The notes: generated by a model not told the origin, from the sequence alone. A DNA stretch of 64,000 nucleotides from Sphingomonas mali NBRC 15500 (GCF_001598415.1 NZ_BCYX01000007.1:1-64000); one strand, 5' to 3'; positions 17,885 through 28,709 are shown, counted from the stretch's first letter. Made by a program: numbers and translations.

Positions 17885-18877
17885 ATGCGGGTTTTTCGTC
17901 TCTGGTTAGCGTTGTCGATCGTCGTGGTCGCTACGCTCTCGTTGAGCAGTCCGAGCATTGCCGATTCCCAAGATAGCCGACCGCTTGAAGGGTTGGCGCG
18001 AGAGGTAACCGCACGGACCTATCCGATATCCAATGAACCTTCGATCGCCTTTATCGAGCGGCGTCGAGCAACTCTTTCGATCGCGCTGAAGGAGGTGATT
18101 GCCACACACGGCTCGCCGCTTCTTCAAGACGGCTCGGTCGAGGATGGACACATACGTCTTATCTACCGGGATGCTCTTGTGGTCGTAACCGGGCGCTACT
18201 CCAACACTATCATCTGCCGCATTGAAGTGCCTGTTGCGAAACTCAAGGACGGGTTTGACAGCGCAGTCGTTATTTCACTTGCTGCCCGGTCTTGTCGAGC
18301 AGTTGAGGAACGCGGCTGGGGGGCCGCCGGCCTCGTTCGGCTAACTCCCATCGGGACCGAAGCATTGCCCAGCGTGACCGCCGCGAAAGTAGCTATTTAT
18401 GCGACGGATGAGCCGCTTACTCTATATCCTGAACTCGTTCGGGAGTTCGAGATAGTCGCTCATACGTCCGCGAGCCTTATCCGGGGTATAGACAGAGACG
18501 ACGGTTACGAGCGCCCGGGAAGCACGCAATGGCGGTATGCGTGGTTCGCCAACGGGAGCATTCTCGCTTTGCGCTATAAGGTCGGTAAGCGCGACGGACT
18601 TAGCTCTTCGGTCGAATTTGCCTGCACCGTTGAAACGCCAGCTTCGGCGATCGATAGCCTTGAGGGCAAATTTTCCGCCTGGTGCGACCGGCAGGAAGAA
18701 CGGCTGCGCCCTGGCCTGTCAGGCTTTATAAAGGCGACTGGCGAGTACAGAAGCAAGCAGCCTCAAAAGGCAGAAGCACCGCGTCCGTATGGGGGATTTC
18801 ACCTCGGAGCTTTTCCACCCGCGCTTGTCAGATCATACTGGCTAACTGGCGTCGCTGACAAAGCGCCATCGCCCTAA
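17885..18877 (+). CDS. Orphan secreted protein of unknown function
   Basis: I do not recognise this 330-residue protein. It has a signal peptide (FRLWLALSIVVVATLSLSSPSIADS) and then a soluble region with scattered cysteines (about residues 112, 137, 246 and 262) and no enzyme motif I can name. AGAAGAGG precedes ATG 17885. Its codons end in A or T far more often than those of its neighbours, and the surrounding spacer is also less GC-rich. It is flanked by the intact aminotransferase and a diverged copy of that gene's 3' end, which suggests acquisition by transfer. Confidence 0.65.
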   Translation: MRVFRLWLALSIVVVATLSLSSPSIADSQDSRPLEGLAREVTARTYPISNEPSIAFIERRRATLSIALKEVIATHGSPLLQDGSVEDGHIRLIYRDALVVVTGRYSNTIICRIEVPVAKLKDGFDSAVVISLAARSCRAVEERGWGAAGLVRLTPIGTEALPSVTAAKVAIYATDEPLTLYPELVREFEIVAHTSASLIRGIDRDDGYERPGSTQWRYAWFANGSILALRYKVGKRDGLSSSVEFACTVETPASAIDSLEGKFSAWCDRQEERLRPGLSGFIKATGEYRSKQPQKAEAPRPYGGFHLGAFPPALVRSYWLTGVADKAPSP

Positions 18878-19101
18878 TGTTTCCGATCGACCTGACCGCC
18901 TCGGGCATCGCGCTCGACGACGTCACCTTCAGCAACCGCTTGCTCGACGAAGCGGGAGTCGCTGCAATCTCGGTCTCGGCCTTTTATGCCGAAGACCCTG
19001 TGACCAATGTCGTTCGCTTGTGCTTCGCCAAGAGCGACGCGACGCTGGATGCCGCGATTGAGCGGATGGCGGGGTTTCGGCGGGCGGTGGGCAAAGAATA
19101 A
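18877..19101 (+). pseudogene. Aminotransferase 3'-end fragment, diverged duplicate
   Basis: The frame encodes 74 residues equivalent to the C-terminus of the aminotransferase at 16567-17727. Only 4 of about 69 aligned residues differ. The N-terminal three quarters, including the PLP lysine, are absent, so it cannot be active. It starts exactly at the stop of the orphan gene (TAATG). Because most base differences are synonymous, the segment was recently part of a functional gene, presumably in another strain. Confidence 0.85.
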
Positions 19102-19177
19102 GGCCCGCGGATCGCTCCGCAGGCCTCAAATCTCTATCAAAAAATCTCTATCAAACCGTCGCGGCGAAGCCGCGACG
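19101..19177. repeat. Cluster of hairpins and a 14-base tandem repeat
   Basis: A stem at 19101-19126 (ten pairs, one mismatch) is followed by a perfect two-copy tandem repeat of 14 bases (19128-19141 and 19142-19155, AAATCTCTATCAAA). A nine-pair stem with a GAA loop follows at 19157-19177. The cluster lies between the aminotransferase fragment and convergent rpoZ and may end transcription from one or both sides, though no strong T-run follows. Confidence 0.5.
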
Positions 19178-19246
19178 TCGGTCGGGCTTCGCCCGCCGTC
19201 CGTGGTTTCGGCTTTTTCAGGGATTAGCGACCGCTAATCGCTGGCC

Positions 19247-19591
19247 TCAACCGTCGTAATCCCCGCCCAAATTCTGGTTGCGCGGCGGCGCGGCGGCGGT
19301 GAGGCGAAGGGCCTCGGCCGACTGCGACAGCGAGCCGATTTCGTCGGGCGTGTCGTCGTCGTCGACCTGGACCTTCTGCATGCCGCTGATCACCGCGTCC
19401 TGCAGATGATCGGGGCGCACCGTCTCCTCGGCGATTTCGCGGAGAGCGACGACCGGGTTTTTATCGCGGTCGCGATCGACGGTGAGCTCGGCGCCGCCAG
19501 AGATCTGGCGGGCGCGCTGGGCCGCGAACAGGACCAGATCGAAACGGTTCGAAACCTTGTCGACGCAATCTTCGACAGTGACGCGCGCCAT
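19247..19591 (-). CDS. rpoZ: RNA polymerase omega subunit
   Basis: The 114-residue protein matches Rpo[31 protein letters not shown] (described in parts) and the [14 protein letters not shown] helix. Omega binds the beta-prime subunit and aids RNA polymerase assembly. The C-terminal half is longer and more acidic than in E. coli, as is common in alphaproteobacteria. A gene for SpoT/RelA, often adjacent in other bacteria, is not present here. Confidence 0.95.
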   Translation of the reverse strand: MARVTVEDCVDKVSNRFDLVLFAAQRARQISGGAELTVDRDRDKNPVVALREIAEETVRPDHLQDAVISGMQKVQVDDDDTPDEIGSLSQSAEALRLTAAAPPRNQNLGGDYDG

Positions 19592-19746
19592 GAAACGCTT
19601 CCTTCAGCAAAACACCAAGATGGGAAGCGTGGGCGCTTAGGGCAATGGGTCGCAAAGAGTCAAGAAAATCGCGTTTTCCGCACATTGTCGCCACGAACGA
19701 CGGCGCCCGCTTGCCCGACGCGGCGCCGCGCTTCAATAGAGAGGGG

Positions 19747-20910
19747 ATGGCCGGCGAACCCAGTTTCAAGATCGAGGGCGACACGCTACGGCTCATCACC
19801 GATGGGCCGGAACGGCTGACCGCCTTGCTCGACCTGATCGCGGGCGCCGAGCGATCGCTGCGCATCCTCTATTACATCTATGTCGACGACGATGCCGGGG
19901 CGAAGGTGCGCCAGGCGTTGATCGACGCCGCGCGACGCGGGGTCACGGTCAAATTGATCGTCGACGGGTTGGGCAGCGAGCATGCCGAGAACCATCGCTT
20001 CTTCGATCCGCTGAAGGATGCCGGCATCGACGTCTGCCGCTTCGTGCCGCGCTGGGGGCGGCGCTATCTGTTGCGCAATCACCAGAAGCTCGCGCTCGCC
20101 GACGAGGAGCGGGTGATCATCGGCGGATTCAACATCCAGGACAGCTATTTCGGGACCAACGAAGAGCAAGCGTGGCGCGACCTGGGCTTCTATATCGAGG
20201 GGCCGTCGGCGAACCACCTGACCGGCTATTTCGACGCGCTCGACCGCTGGGCGAAGCGCGACCAGGCGCCGCTGCGGGCATTGCGCGCGCTATTGTCGAA
20301 ATGGAGCGAGCCGGACGGCGCGACGCGCTGGCTGTTCGGCGGTCCGACACGACGGCCCTCGCCCTGGGCCAGATCGGTGCGCGCCGACCTCGAACGCGCG
20401 ATGCGGGTCGACCTGATCAGCGCCTATTTCGCGCCGAGCCCCGGCATGTTGCGGCGGCTAGACCAGATCGGCCAGCGCGGCCAGGCGCGGGTAGTGCTGG
20501 CGTCGAAGAACGACCATGGCGCGGCGATCTGGGCGTCGCGCTTCACGTATGCCGGGCTGCTCCGCAAAGGCGTGGAGATCTACGAATACCAGCCGACCAA
20601 GCTGCACACGAAGCTCTTCGTGATCGACGACACCGTTTATGTCGGCTCGGCCAATTACGACATTCGCAGCCTCTATCTGAACCTCGAACTGATGCTGCGA
20701 GTCGAGGACAAGGCGTTCGCCGCGCATGTCCGGGGATATGTCGACGGAGAAATCGCCGAATCGGAGCGGATCACACCCGACCTCTATCGCGCGCGCACCG
20801 GCTGGTGGACGCGGACCAAGCAGGCGGCGGCGTTCTTCGTGATGACCGTGCTCGATTATAACGTCACGCGCAGCCTCAATTTCGGCCCCGAGCGGCGGTT
20901 TCGCAAATGA
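19747..20910 (+). CDS. Phospholipase D family protein, cardiolipin synthase-like
   Basis: The 387-residue protein contains two HKD motifs, NHQKLALADEERVIIGGFN and LHTKLFVIDDTVYVGSANYD, the two halves of a PLD active site. This arrangement is typical of bacterial cardiolipin synthases and related phosphatidyltransferases. ATG 19747 is preferred because GAGAGG precedes it; the upstream ATG at 19645 adds 34 residues without family features. It lacks the two N-terminal membrane helices of ClsA, so it is closer to the ClsB/ClsC group. Its stop overlaps the next start (ATGA). Confidence 0.85.
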   Translation: MAGEPSFKIEGDTLRLITDGPERLTALLDLIAGAERSLRILYYIYVDDDAGAKVRQALIDAARRGVTVKLIVDGLGSEHAENHRFFDPLKDAGIDVCRFVPRWGRRYLLRNHQKLALADEERVIIGGFNIQDSYFGTNEEQAWRDLGFYIEGPSANHLTGYFDALDRWAKRDQAPLRALRALLSKWSEPDGATRWLFGGPTRRPSPWARSVRADLERAMRVDLISAYFAPSPGMLRRLDQIGQRGQARVVLASKNDHGAAIWASRFTYAGLLRKGVEIYEYQPTKLHTKLFVIDDTVYVGSANYDIRSLYLNLELMLRVEDKAFAAHVRGYVDGEIAESERITPDLYRARTGWWTRTKQAAAFFVMTVLDYNVTRSLNFGPERRFRK

Positions 20911-21323
20911 CCCTCCGCGTCGCCTCCTGCCATTGCGGTGCGCTGGAGGTCGCGTGCGACGGGGAACCGCGCAAAGTGTCCTTGTGCCATTGCGAGCAAT
21001 GCCAGCGCCGCACCGGCAGCGCGTTCAGCGTCGCGGTCTTCTATATGCGCGAGCAGGTAACGGCGCGCGGCGAGGCGGCGAGCTATGTCCGCGCCTCTGC
21101 GAGCGGGCTCGCGGTCGATTTCCGCTTCTGCCCGGCCTGCGGGTCCAATTTGTTCTGGTATCCGCAGCGGATGCCGGCGTTGGTCGGAGTGGCGCTGGGC
21201 GGGTTTGCCGACCGCGATTTCGCGATGCCCGAGCAAGCGGTGTGGGCAGGCGAGGGACATCGCTGGGTGCGCTTGCCCGACCATGTCGTCAGTTTCGAGA
21301 AGAATCCGACACCGCGGGGGTAA
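20907..21323 (+). CDS. GFA/CENP-V-like zinc-binding protein
   Basis: The 138-residue protein has the glutathione-dependent formaldehyde-activating enzyme fold: SCHCGALEVAC, LCHCEQCQRRTGSAF and FCPACGSNLFW supply the zinc-binding cysteines. Some members activate formaldehyde-glutathione; most are uncharacterised carbon-sulphur lyase-like proteins. Translation is probably coupled to the PLD gene through the ATGA overlap. Confidence 0.88.
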   Translation: MTLRVASCHCGALEVACDGEPRKVSLCHCEQCQRRTGSAFSVAVFYMREQVTARGEAASYVRASASGLAVDFRFCPACGSNLFWYPQRMPALVGVALGGFADRDFAMPEQAVWAGEGHRWVRLPDHVVSFEKNPTPRG

Positions 21324-21409
21324 CGCATGGTTGCCGGCGCGACACCCAGACGTCCTCCCCGCGAACCCGGGGGCTCATCCTGGACGGGCGCCTTCGATCC
21401 TCCGGCCCC

Positions 21410-22024
21410 TCAGTCCTTCCAGGCGAAGAAATTGTGCGACGGCGGGATGTTCCACCATTCGATCGAATAGTCGATCCGGTCCCAATGCGGCTCCAGGAAG
21501 TCGCGCACCTTGGGACGGAACTGATAGACCAGGAAGGCGCCGCCGGTCTTCAGCACGCGGTGCGTCGCGGCGGCGATGGCCGGAGCGACGCCCTTGGGCA
21601 AGGTCGAGAAGGGCAGGCCCGACAGCACGTAATCGGCTTCCTCGAAGCCGTGCTCGGCGACGATCTGTTCGACATCGGCGGCCGAACCATGGACCGGGAC
21701 GAATCGCGAATCGGTGAACTTGATTCGCAGATAGTCGATGAAATCCGGGTTGGTATCGATCGAGATATAGGTCGCATCGGCCGGCAGGCGGTCGAGAATC
21801 GCCTGGGTGAAGGTGCCGACGCCCGGTCCGTATTCGACGAACAATTTGACCTTGGGCCAGTCGGGCACCTTGAGCATGGCGTTGATCTGCGCCTTGGACG
21901 AGGCGACGATCGAGCCGACCATGACGGGTCGTTTGAAGAACCCGCTGAGAAACATCGCCCATGGAGAGGGGAGCTTGCGCGCGCGCGTCTCCGCATTGTC
22001 TAGAGCGAAGCGGGGCTGGGACAT
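21410..22024 (-). CDS. PmtA-like SAM-dependent methyltransferase
   Basis: The 204-residue product has SAM-binding motif I (FVEYGPGVGTFTQAIL) and the segment DYVLSGLPFSTLP, both characteristic of the Rhodobacter PmtA type of phospholipid N-methyltransferase and of KsgA-like enzymes. A likely role is methylation of phosphatidylethanolamine or a related lipid. The ATG at 22024 is preceded on its own strand by AAGGAA. A longer overlapping frame on the same strand is a shadow. The flanking PLD gene also acts on phospholipids, but it is on the opposite strand. Confidence 0.78.
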   Translation of the reverse strand: MSQPRFALDNAETRARKLPSPWAMFLSGFFKRPVMVGSIVASSKAQINAMLKVPDWPKVKLFVEYGPGVGTFTQAILDRLPADATYISIDTNPDFIDYLRIKFTDSRFVPVHGSAADVEQIVAEHGFEEADYVLSGLPFSTLPKGVAPAIAAATHRVLKTGGAFLVYQFRPKVRDFLEPHWDRIDYSIEWWNIPPSHNFFAWKD

Positions 22025-22155
22025 GATATTCCTTGTAGCTGTGCGCCAATTCGTACGCGACCGGAAACCCCTGTCGCAAAGCTGTAACGCGCGATCAAGT
22101 CTTTAGGCTGCTTCGACGGGTTGCGCTAGGCGGCGTGCCGGTTCATCGACGCGAC

Positions 22156-22479
22156 ATGACGACGCTCGCACCCGGAACAATCGCGGTGATCTTCGTGTCC
22201 GAGGTCACCGGGGATGACCCCGAAGGTTATGCCGCCGCCGCCGCCGAGGCCGATGCGCTGGCCGCCGCGCAACCCGGCTATCGTGGAATCGACAGCGCGC
22301 GCGGCGCCGACGGTATCGGCATTACGGTGAGTTATTGGGCCGACGAAGCGGCAGCGATCGGCTGGCGGCAACACGCGCGGCACAGCGAGATTCGCGATGC
22401 CGGACGCGGGCGCTGGTATCGCTGGTATTCGCTCCATGTCGCCGAGGTCGGGCGCAGTTACGATTGGGAGAAGGGATGA
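22156..22479 (+). CDS. Antibiotic biosynthesis monooxygenase-type (ABM) protein
   Basis: A 107-residue ferredoxin-like alpha/beta barrel protein with the ABM-type pattern (IAVIFVSEV, QPGYRGIDSARG, ISVSYW-like segment, HARHSEIRDAGRGRWYRWY). Such small proteins are cofactor-free oxygenases or degrade quinols and haem; the substrate is unknown. ATG 22156 is preferred over a start seven codons earlier. Its TGA overlaps the ATG of the MFS gene, so the two form an operon. Confidence 0.75.
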   Translation: MTTLAPGTIAVIFVSEVTGDDPEGYAAAAAEADALAAAQPGYRGIDSARGADGIGITVSYWADEAAAIGWRQHARHSEIRDAGRGRWYRWYSLHVAEVGRSYDWEKG

Positions 22480-23774
22480 CGGCGAAGTTCGACCGCGACT
22501 TCGCCTTGTTGTTCACCGTGATGCTGACGATCGCGGCTGGCAACACTGCCTTGCAATCGGTCCTGCCCGCGATCGGGCGGTCGCTCCATGTCCGCGACAA
22601 TGCGGTGGCGGCGGCCTTTTCGGTATCCGCGCTGTTATGGGTGATCGCCGCGCCGCTCTGGGCGAGCCGGTCGGATCGGCGCGGTCGACGGTCGATGATT
22701 CTCCTTGGGGTCGGCGGGTTCGCCGTCTCGCTGACCTTGTGCGGAGTCTTTCTCGCAGCGGGGATCAACGGCTGGATCGGCGGGACCGCGGCCTTCCTGC
22801 TCTTCATCGTCGGTCGGTTGATCTACGGCACGTTCGGCGCGGCGGCGCCGCCGGCGGTGCAGGCGATCGTCGCGGGCCGCACCACGCGCGAAGAGCGGAC
22901 CAAGGCGCTGACCTTGCTCGGCTCGGCGTTCGGGCTCGGCACCATCCTGGGCCCCGCGATCGCGCCGTATCTGCTGCTCGGCAGCGTCGGCGGTATCGAA
23001 ATCGGTCTATCCGGCCCCGCTTTCCTGTTCGCGCTGTTCGGCGCCGCCATGTTCATCGCGGTGCTGCGCATGCTGCCCAACGACCGCAGCGAGGCGGCGA
23101 TGGACGATCCCGGCGCGCACGGCGCCGCCAATGCCTATCCGTCGATCGGCGGCCAGTCCTCTGGCGCGAGCATCACCGCCGCGATGGGTCAGCATGTCGA
23201 GGAAGTGGGCTTCCTCGATCCGCGGGTCCGTGCCTGGATGATCGCGGGGCTGGTCTTCGGCCATGCCCAGGCGATGACCGGGCAGGCGATCGGCTTTCTG
23301 GTGATCGACCGCCTCCATCTGCCGCCGGCCGAGGCGCTGCAGCCGACCGGAATCGTGCTGATGATGGGCGCCGGCGCGGCATTGCTGGTGCAATGGGGCC
23401 TCATTCCGCTGTTCAATCTGACGCCGCGCGTGATGATGCTGGTCGGGCTGGTGTTCGCCGCCGCCGGCTGCGCGCTGACCGGACTCGCTACCTCGCTCTA
23501 TGGCCTGGCGACCGCGTACGCGCTGGCGAGCATCGGCTTCGGCTTCACGCGCCCCGCTTTCACCGCGGGCTCGTCGCTCGCGGTTGGATCGGCCGCGCAA
23601 GGATCGGTCGCGGGCAAGGTCACGTCGGTCAACGGCGCCAGTTTCGTGCTCGGGCCCTCGATCGGGGTCGGGCTGTACGAGTTCTGGCACTCGCTGCCGT
23701 ATTTGACCGCGGGTGCGGCGTGTTTGGTGCTGATGGTTTATTGCTGGATTGCGTTGCGGCCGGCGGCACGCTGA
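22476..23774 (+). CDS. Major facilitator superfamily transporter
   Basis: The 432-residue membrane protein has about 12 hydrophobic helices. The MFS loop motif is present after helix 2 (WASRSDRRGRRSMILLG). A polar loop of roughly 60 residues separates the two six-helix halves, as in drug:proton antiporters. The start overlaps the ABM stop (ATGA) with AAGGG upstream. Substrate is unknown; pairing with an ABM-type protein suggests modification and export of a small organic compound. Confidence 0.85.
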   Translation: MTAKFDRDFALLFTVMLTIAAGNTALQSVLPAIGRSLHVRDNAVAAAFSVSALLWVIAAPLWASRSDRRGRRSMILLGVGGFAVSLTLCGVFLAAGINGWIGGTAAFLLFIVGRLIYGTFGAAAPPAVQAIVAGRTTREERTKALTLLGSAFGLGTILGPAIAPYLLLGSVGGIEIGLSGPAFLFALFGAAMFIAVLRMLPNDRSEAAMDDPGAHGAANAYPSIGGQSSGASITAAMGQHVEEVGFLDPRVRAWMIAGLVFGHAQAMTGQAIGFLVIDRLHLPPAEALQPTGIVLMMGAGAALLVQWGLIPLFNLTPRVMMLVGLVFAAAGCALTGLATSLYGLATAYALASIGFGFTRPAFTAGSSLAVGSAAQGSVAGKVTSVNGASFVLGPSIGVGLYEFWHSLPYLTAGAACLVLMVYCWIALRPAAR

Positions 23775-23775
23775 T

Positions 23776-24465
23776 TCACCAGGGCACGTCTTTCCCGAAG
23801 CGATCGAGATATTGAAGCCCGGGAACGCCGCGTTTCGACAGTAGCAGCCCGGCCAGGATCGGCGCACTGTCCGCGACCGTGTACGGCGCGTGTTCACCGC
23901 CGAGGTCGGTGCGGATCCAGCCCGGTGCCATCAATAGCAGCGCCCGGCCATTCTGCTCCGGCCGCGCCGCGAAGCTGCGCATCAGCATGTTGAGCGCCGC
24001 CTTGCTGGCGCGATAGACTTCGCGCGTTCCTATCTCGTTATTTGCGATACTGCCCTGGCCCGAGGACATCGCGCCGATCAGGCCGTCGGCCGGGACCAGA
24101 TCGTGCAACGCCTCGATAACCCGCATCGGACTGTACGCATTGGTGATCATAACCTGGGTGAATTCGTCGGCGTCGACATCACCGATGCGCGCCAGCGGAT
24201 CGTGCGTGGTGACGCCGGCATTGGCGAACAACAGGTCGAGCGTCCGGCCCGCCAACCGTCCGCGCAGCGCGGCGATCTGATCCGGGCGGTTCATGTCGAG
24301 CGTCTCGACCTCCGCCCGATCGGGACAGCTGTCGGCGAGATCGTGCATGCCGGTGCGTGCGCCGCCTCGGACGGTACCGATGACGTTCCATTCGCGCTCG
24401 AGCAGTTCGGCGGCGATCGCGAGGCCGAGGCCACGCGAAGCGCCGACGATGAATGCAGTCGGCAT
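23776..24465 (-). CDS. Short-chain dehydrogenase/reductase
   Basis: The 229-residue SDR has the cofactor motif GASRGLG, the NAG motif (LLFANAGVTTHDP) and catalytic YxxxK in YRASKAALN with an upstream serine region (GAMSSGQGS). Basic residues after the first strand suggest NADP(H) preference. It is convergent with the MFS gene (one-base spacing) and lies six bases downstream of the CDC48 gene, so it is probably co-transcribed with it. Confidence 0.9.
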   Translation of the reverse strand: MPTAFIVGASRGLGLAIAAELLEREWNVIGTVRGGARTGMHDLADSCPDRAEVETLDMNRPDQIAALRGRLAGRTLDLLFANAGVTTHDPLARIGDVDADEFTQVMITNAYSPMRVIEALHDLVPADGLIGAMSSGQGSIANNEIGTREVYRASKAALNMLMRSFAARPEQNGRALLLMAPGWIRTDLGGEHAPYTVADSAPILAGLLLSKRGVPGLQYLDRFGKDVPW

Positions 24466-24471
24466 GGCGGC

Positions 24472-26775
<2,304 letters not shown>

Positions 26776-26878
26776 AGGGTCACCTTGTTTCGCGAGCGGA
26801 AGAATCGAGAGCGCGTGAGATAGTGACCCGGTTCCCGAAGCGCGAGAGGGCGGCTATCAGGCGGCCCCGAATCGAGAC

Positions 26879-26908
26879 AAAAAAAGGCCGGACCCAAGGG
26901 GCCCGGCC
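26879..26908 (-). terminator. Strong intrinsic terminator, minus strand
   Basis: Read on the minus strand, a ten-pair GC stem (one G-U) with a CTT loop at 26886-26908 runs directly into seven T residues. It lies between the divergent CDC48 and LysR genes, where no annotated gene would need it. It therefore implies a short minus-strand transcript ending here. Confidence 0.85.
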
Positions 26909-26995
26909 GGGAAAGTTTTTAGGAGAGGATGCCTGAAAGGCCCGCTCTATGTGCAGTGCAGCAGATTATTGTGCAAGTGCGAAGTGAGATCGCTA
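26879..26995 (-). ncRNA. Candidate small RNA between cdc48 and lysR
   Basis: On the minus strand a promoter-like pair (TTGAAA at 27030-27025, AAAAAT at 27007-27002, spacing 17) is followed about 90 bases later by the strong terminator at 26879-26908. The predicted transcript of about 115 bases includes an unpaired CCUCUCCU stretch able to pair with Shine-Dalgarno sequences, a common trait of alphaproteobacterial small RNAs. The only ORF inside (27003-26947, 18 codons) overlaps the promoter and lacks a good ribosome site. Together with the cdc48 leader this accounts for the 332-base gap 26776-27107. Confidence 0.5.
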
Positions 26996-27107
26996 ACATG
27001 CATTTTTCGCAATCGACCCTTTATTTTCAAGGAGAGGGGATGATAGCGTTCCAAGCATCGGTATGTGACGCGACGCACAATCAGCCGCGCTAAAAGAAGG
27101 AACAATC

Positions 27108-27989
27108 ATGCGGCGTTTGCCACCGCTGACCGCGATCGAGGCCTTCATTCAGGTCGCCCGCACCGGGTCGGTCAAGGCCGCCGCGCAGGAACTCGCTCTC
27201 TCCGCGCCGGCGCTCAGCCGCCGAATCCAGGCGCTCGAACGGTTCATCGGCAAGCCCCTGTTCGAACGCCGGCATCAGGCGGTGGCGCTCAACAGTGACG
27301 GCGAACGGCTGCTGCAACAGATCGCGCCGGTGCTCGACCGGCTGACCGACGCGGTCGAATATATGACCAGCGGGGTCGAGGTGTTGCGCCTGCGGCTGGG
27401 TGTGTTGCCGCTGTTCGCGTCGCAACGCATCTTTCCCCACCTTGGCGACCTGCGGGCGCGCTACCCGCAGATCCATCTCGATATCGATACGGCCGGGCAC
27501 AATATGGCGCGGGTCGGCGACGGGCTCGATGCCGCGATCGCGCTGGCGCGCGATCCCGACCCCAGCCTCTATGCCAAGCGGCTCGACACCAATAACGTCT
27601 ATGTGATCGGCGCGCGGACGCTGCTCGAAGGGCCCGATCCGGTCACGCGCCCCGAACAGATCGAGAAGCTGACCGCGCTGATCCACCGCGACATGCCCGA
27701 CACGTTCAGCGCCTGGCGCCACGCGGCGGGGCTCGACGAACTCGAGCCGCTGGCGATCGACCATTTCGATTCGGGCGCGCTGATGCTCGAGGCGGCGGCG
27801 CAGGGCCTGGGCATCGCCTTCATGCACGAAAGCCATTTCGACGAGGCGCACGACCCGCGGCTGGTCAAATTGTTCGATATCGAGGTGGCCAGCCCGTACA
27901 GTTACTGGTTCGTCTGCCGCCCGCGCGCGATGCAGCTGCGCCAGGTCAAATGGTTCCACGACTGGCTGGTCGAGGTGTTGAAGGCGTAG
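27108..27989 (+). CDS. LysR-type transcriptional regulator (GcvA-like)
   Basis: The 293-residue protein has an N-terminal winged helix-turn-helix (LTAIEAFIQVARTGSVKAAAQELALSAPALSRRIQALE, in parts) and a two-lobe effector-binding domain. The MRRLPPLTAIEAF-type start and PLFERR segment place it in the GcvA-like branch. AAGAAGGAA precedes ATG 27108. No obvious target gene is divergent from it; the small-RNA candidate lies immediately upstream on the other strand and could be regulated by it. Confidence 0.88.
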   Translation: MRRLPPLTAIEAFIQVARTGSVKAAAQELALSAPALSRRIQALERFIGKPLFERRHQAVALNSDGERLLQQIAPVLDRLTDAVEYMTSGVEVLRLRLGVLPLFASQRIFPHLGDLRARYPQIHLDIDTAGHNMARVGDGLDAAIALARDPDPSLYAKRLDTNNVYVIGARTLLEGPDPVTRPEQIEKLTALIHRDMPDTFSAWRHAAGLDELEPLAIDHFDSGALMLEAAAQGLGIAFMHESHFDEAHDPRLVKLFDIEVASPYSYWFVCRPRAMQLRQVKWFHDWLVEVLKA

Positions 27990-28048
27990 GGCCGTAGCGG
28001 GCGCGACGCCCGCGGAGCGCTGCGCCCCAAGGCGTCTCAGTTCTCAAG

Positions 28049-28205
28049 CTCCCCTCCCTGCAAGGGAGGGGGTTAGGGGGTGGGTGCGCGCGTCTGCGCG
28101 CTCAGAAGACTCGTCTACCGATCGCCACAACAGCGTCGAGCGAGGCATCGAGCCTCGCTCGACGCTCAACCCACCCCTTGATCCCCTCCCTTGCAGGGAG
28201 GGGAG
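28049..28205. repeat. Nested palindromic element
   Basis: Outer arms (28049-28085 and 28169-28205) are imperfect inverted repeats built on CTCCCCTCCCTGCAAGGGAG-like sequence. Inside lies a perfect 15-pair stem with a five-base loop (28132-28146 / 28152-28166). It fills most of the gap between the convergent LysR and cyclophilin genes and could fold into a long hairpin able to stop transcription from both sides. Confidence 0.75.
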
Positions 28206-28216
28206 TCGCGAAGTCC

Positions 28217-28675
28217 TTACTCCGCCCGCGCCTTCAGGATCTTGCCCGGGTTCGCCGGCGGCTCGCCCTTGGGCAGCGCATCGATATGCTCCATGCCCTC
28301 GGTGACTTCACCCCATACGGTGTACTGGCCGTCGAGGAAGCGCGCGTCGTCGAAGCAGATGAAGAACTGGCTGTTGGCCGAATTGGGATCCATCGTCCGC
28401 GCCATCGACGCAACGCCGCGGACATGCGGCTCGCGCGAGAATTCGGCCGGAAGGTTCGGCTTGTCCGATCCGTGCATGCCGGTGCCGGTCGGATCGCCGC
28501 CCTGCGCCATGAAGCCGGGGATCACGCGATGGAACACGACGCCGTCGTAAAAGCCTTCATTGGCCAGCTCGGCGATGCGGTCGACATGCTGGGGCGCGAG
28601 ATCCGGGCGCAGCTTGATGACGACATCGCCGCCATCCAGCGTCAGGGTCAATGTTTCGGGGGTGTCGGCCATCAT
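28217..28675 (-). CDS. Cyclophilin-type peptidyl-prolyl cis-trans isomerase
   Basis: The 152-residue protein carries the cyclophilin active-site segments FHRVIPGFMAQGGDPTGTG, SMARTMDPNSANSQFFICF and FLDGQYTVWGEV. It lacks a signal peptide, so it should be the cytoplasmic (PpiB-like) enzyme assisting protein folding. The first two codons are both ATG; either may be used. It is divergent from mgtE. Confidence 0.93.
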   Translation of the reverse strand: MMADTPETLTLTLDGGDVVIKLRPDLAPQHVDRIAELANEGFYDGVVFHRVIPGFMAQGGDPTGTGMHGSDKPNLPAEFSREPHVRGVASMARTMDPNSANSQFFICFDDARFLDGQYTVWGEVTEGMEHIDALPKGEPPANPGKILKARAE

Positions 28676-28709
28676 TTTGCTCCATGAATCGGGGAATTTG
28701 CGCCTGCCC

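Noticed and set aside
19101-19177. Intrinsic terminator for rpoZ or the aminotransferase fragment
   Set aside because: The stems are good but no T-run follows on either strand, so I list them as repeats/hairpins only.
26947-27003. 18-codon minus-strand ORF before the terminator at 26879
   Set aside because: No ribosome binding site at a usable distance and it overlaps the promoter-like elements; a small RNA is more likely.
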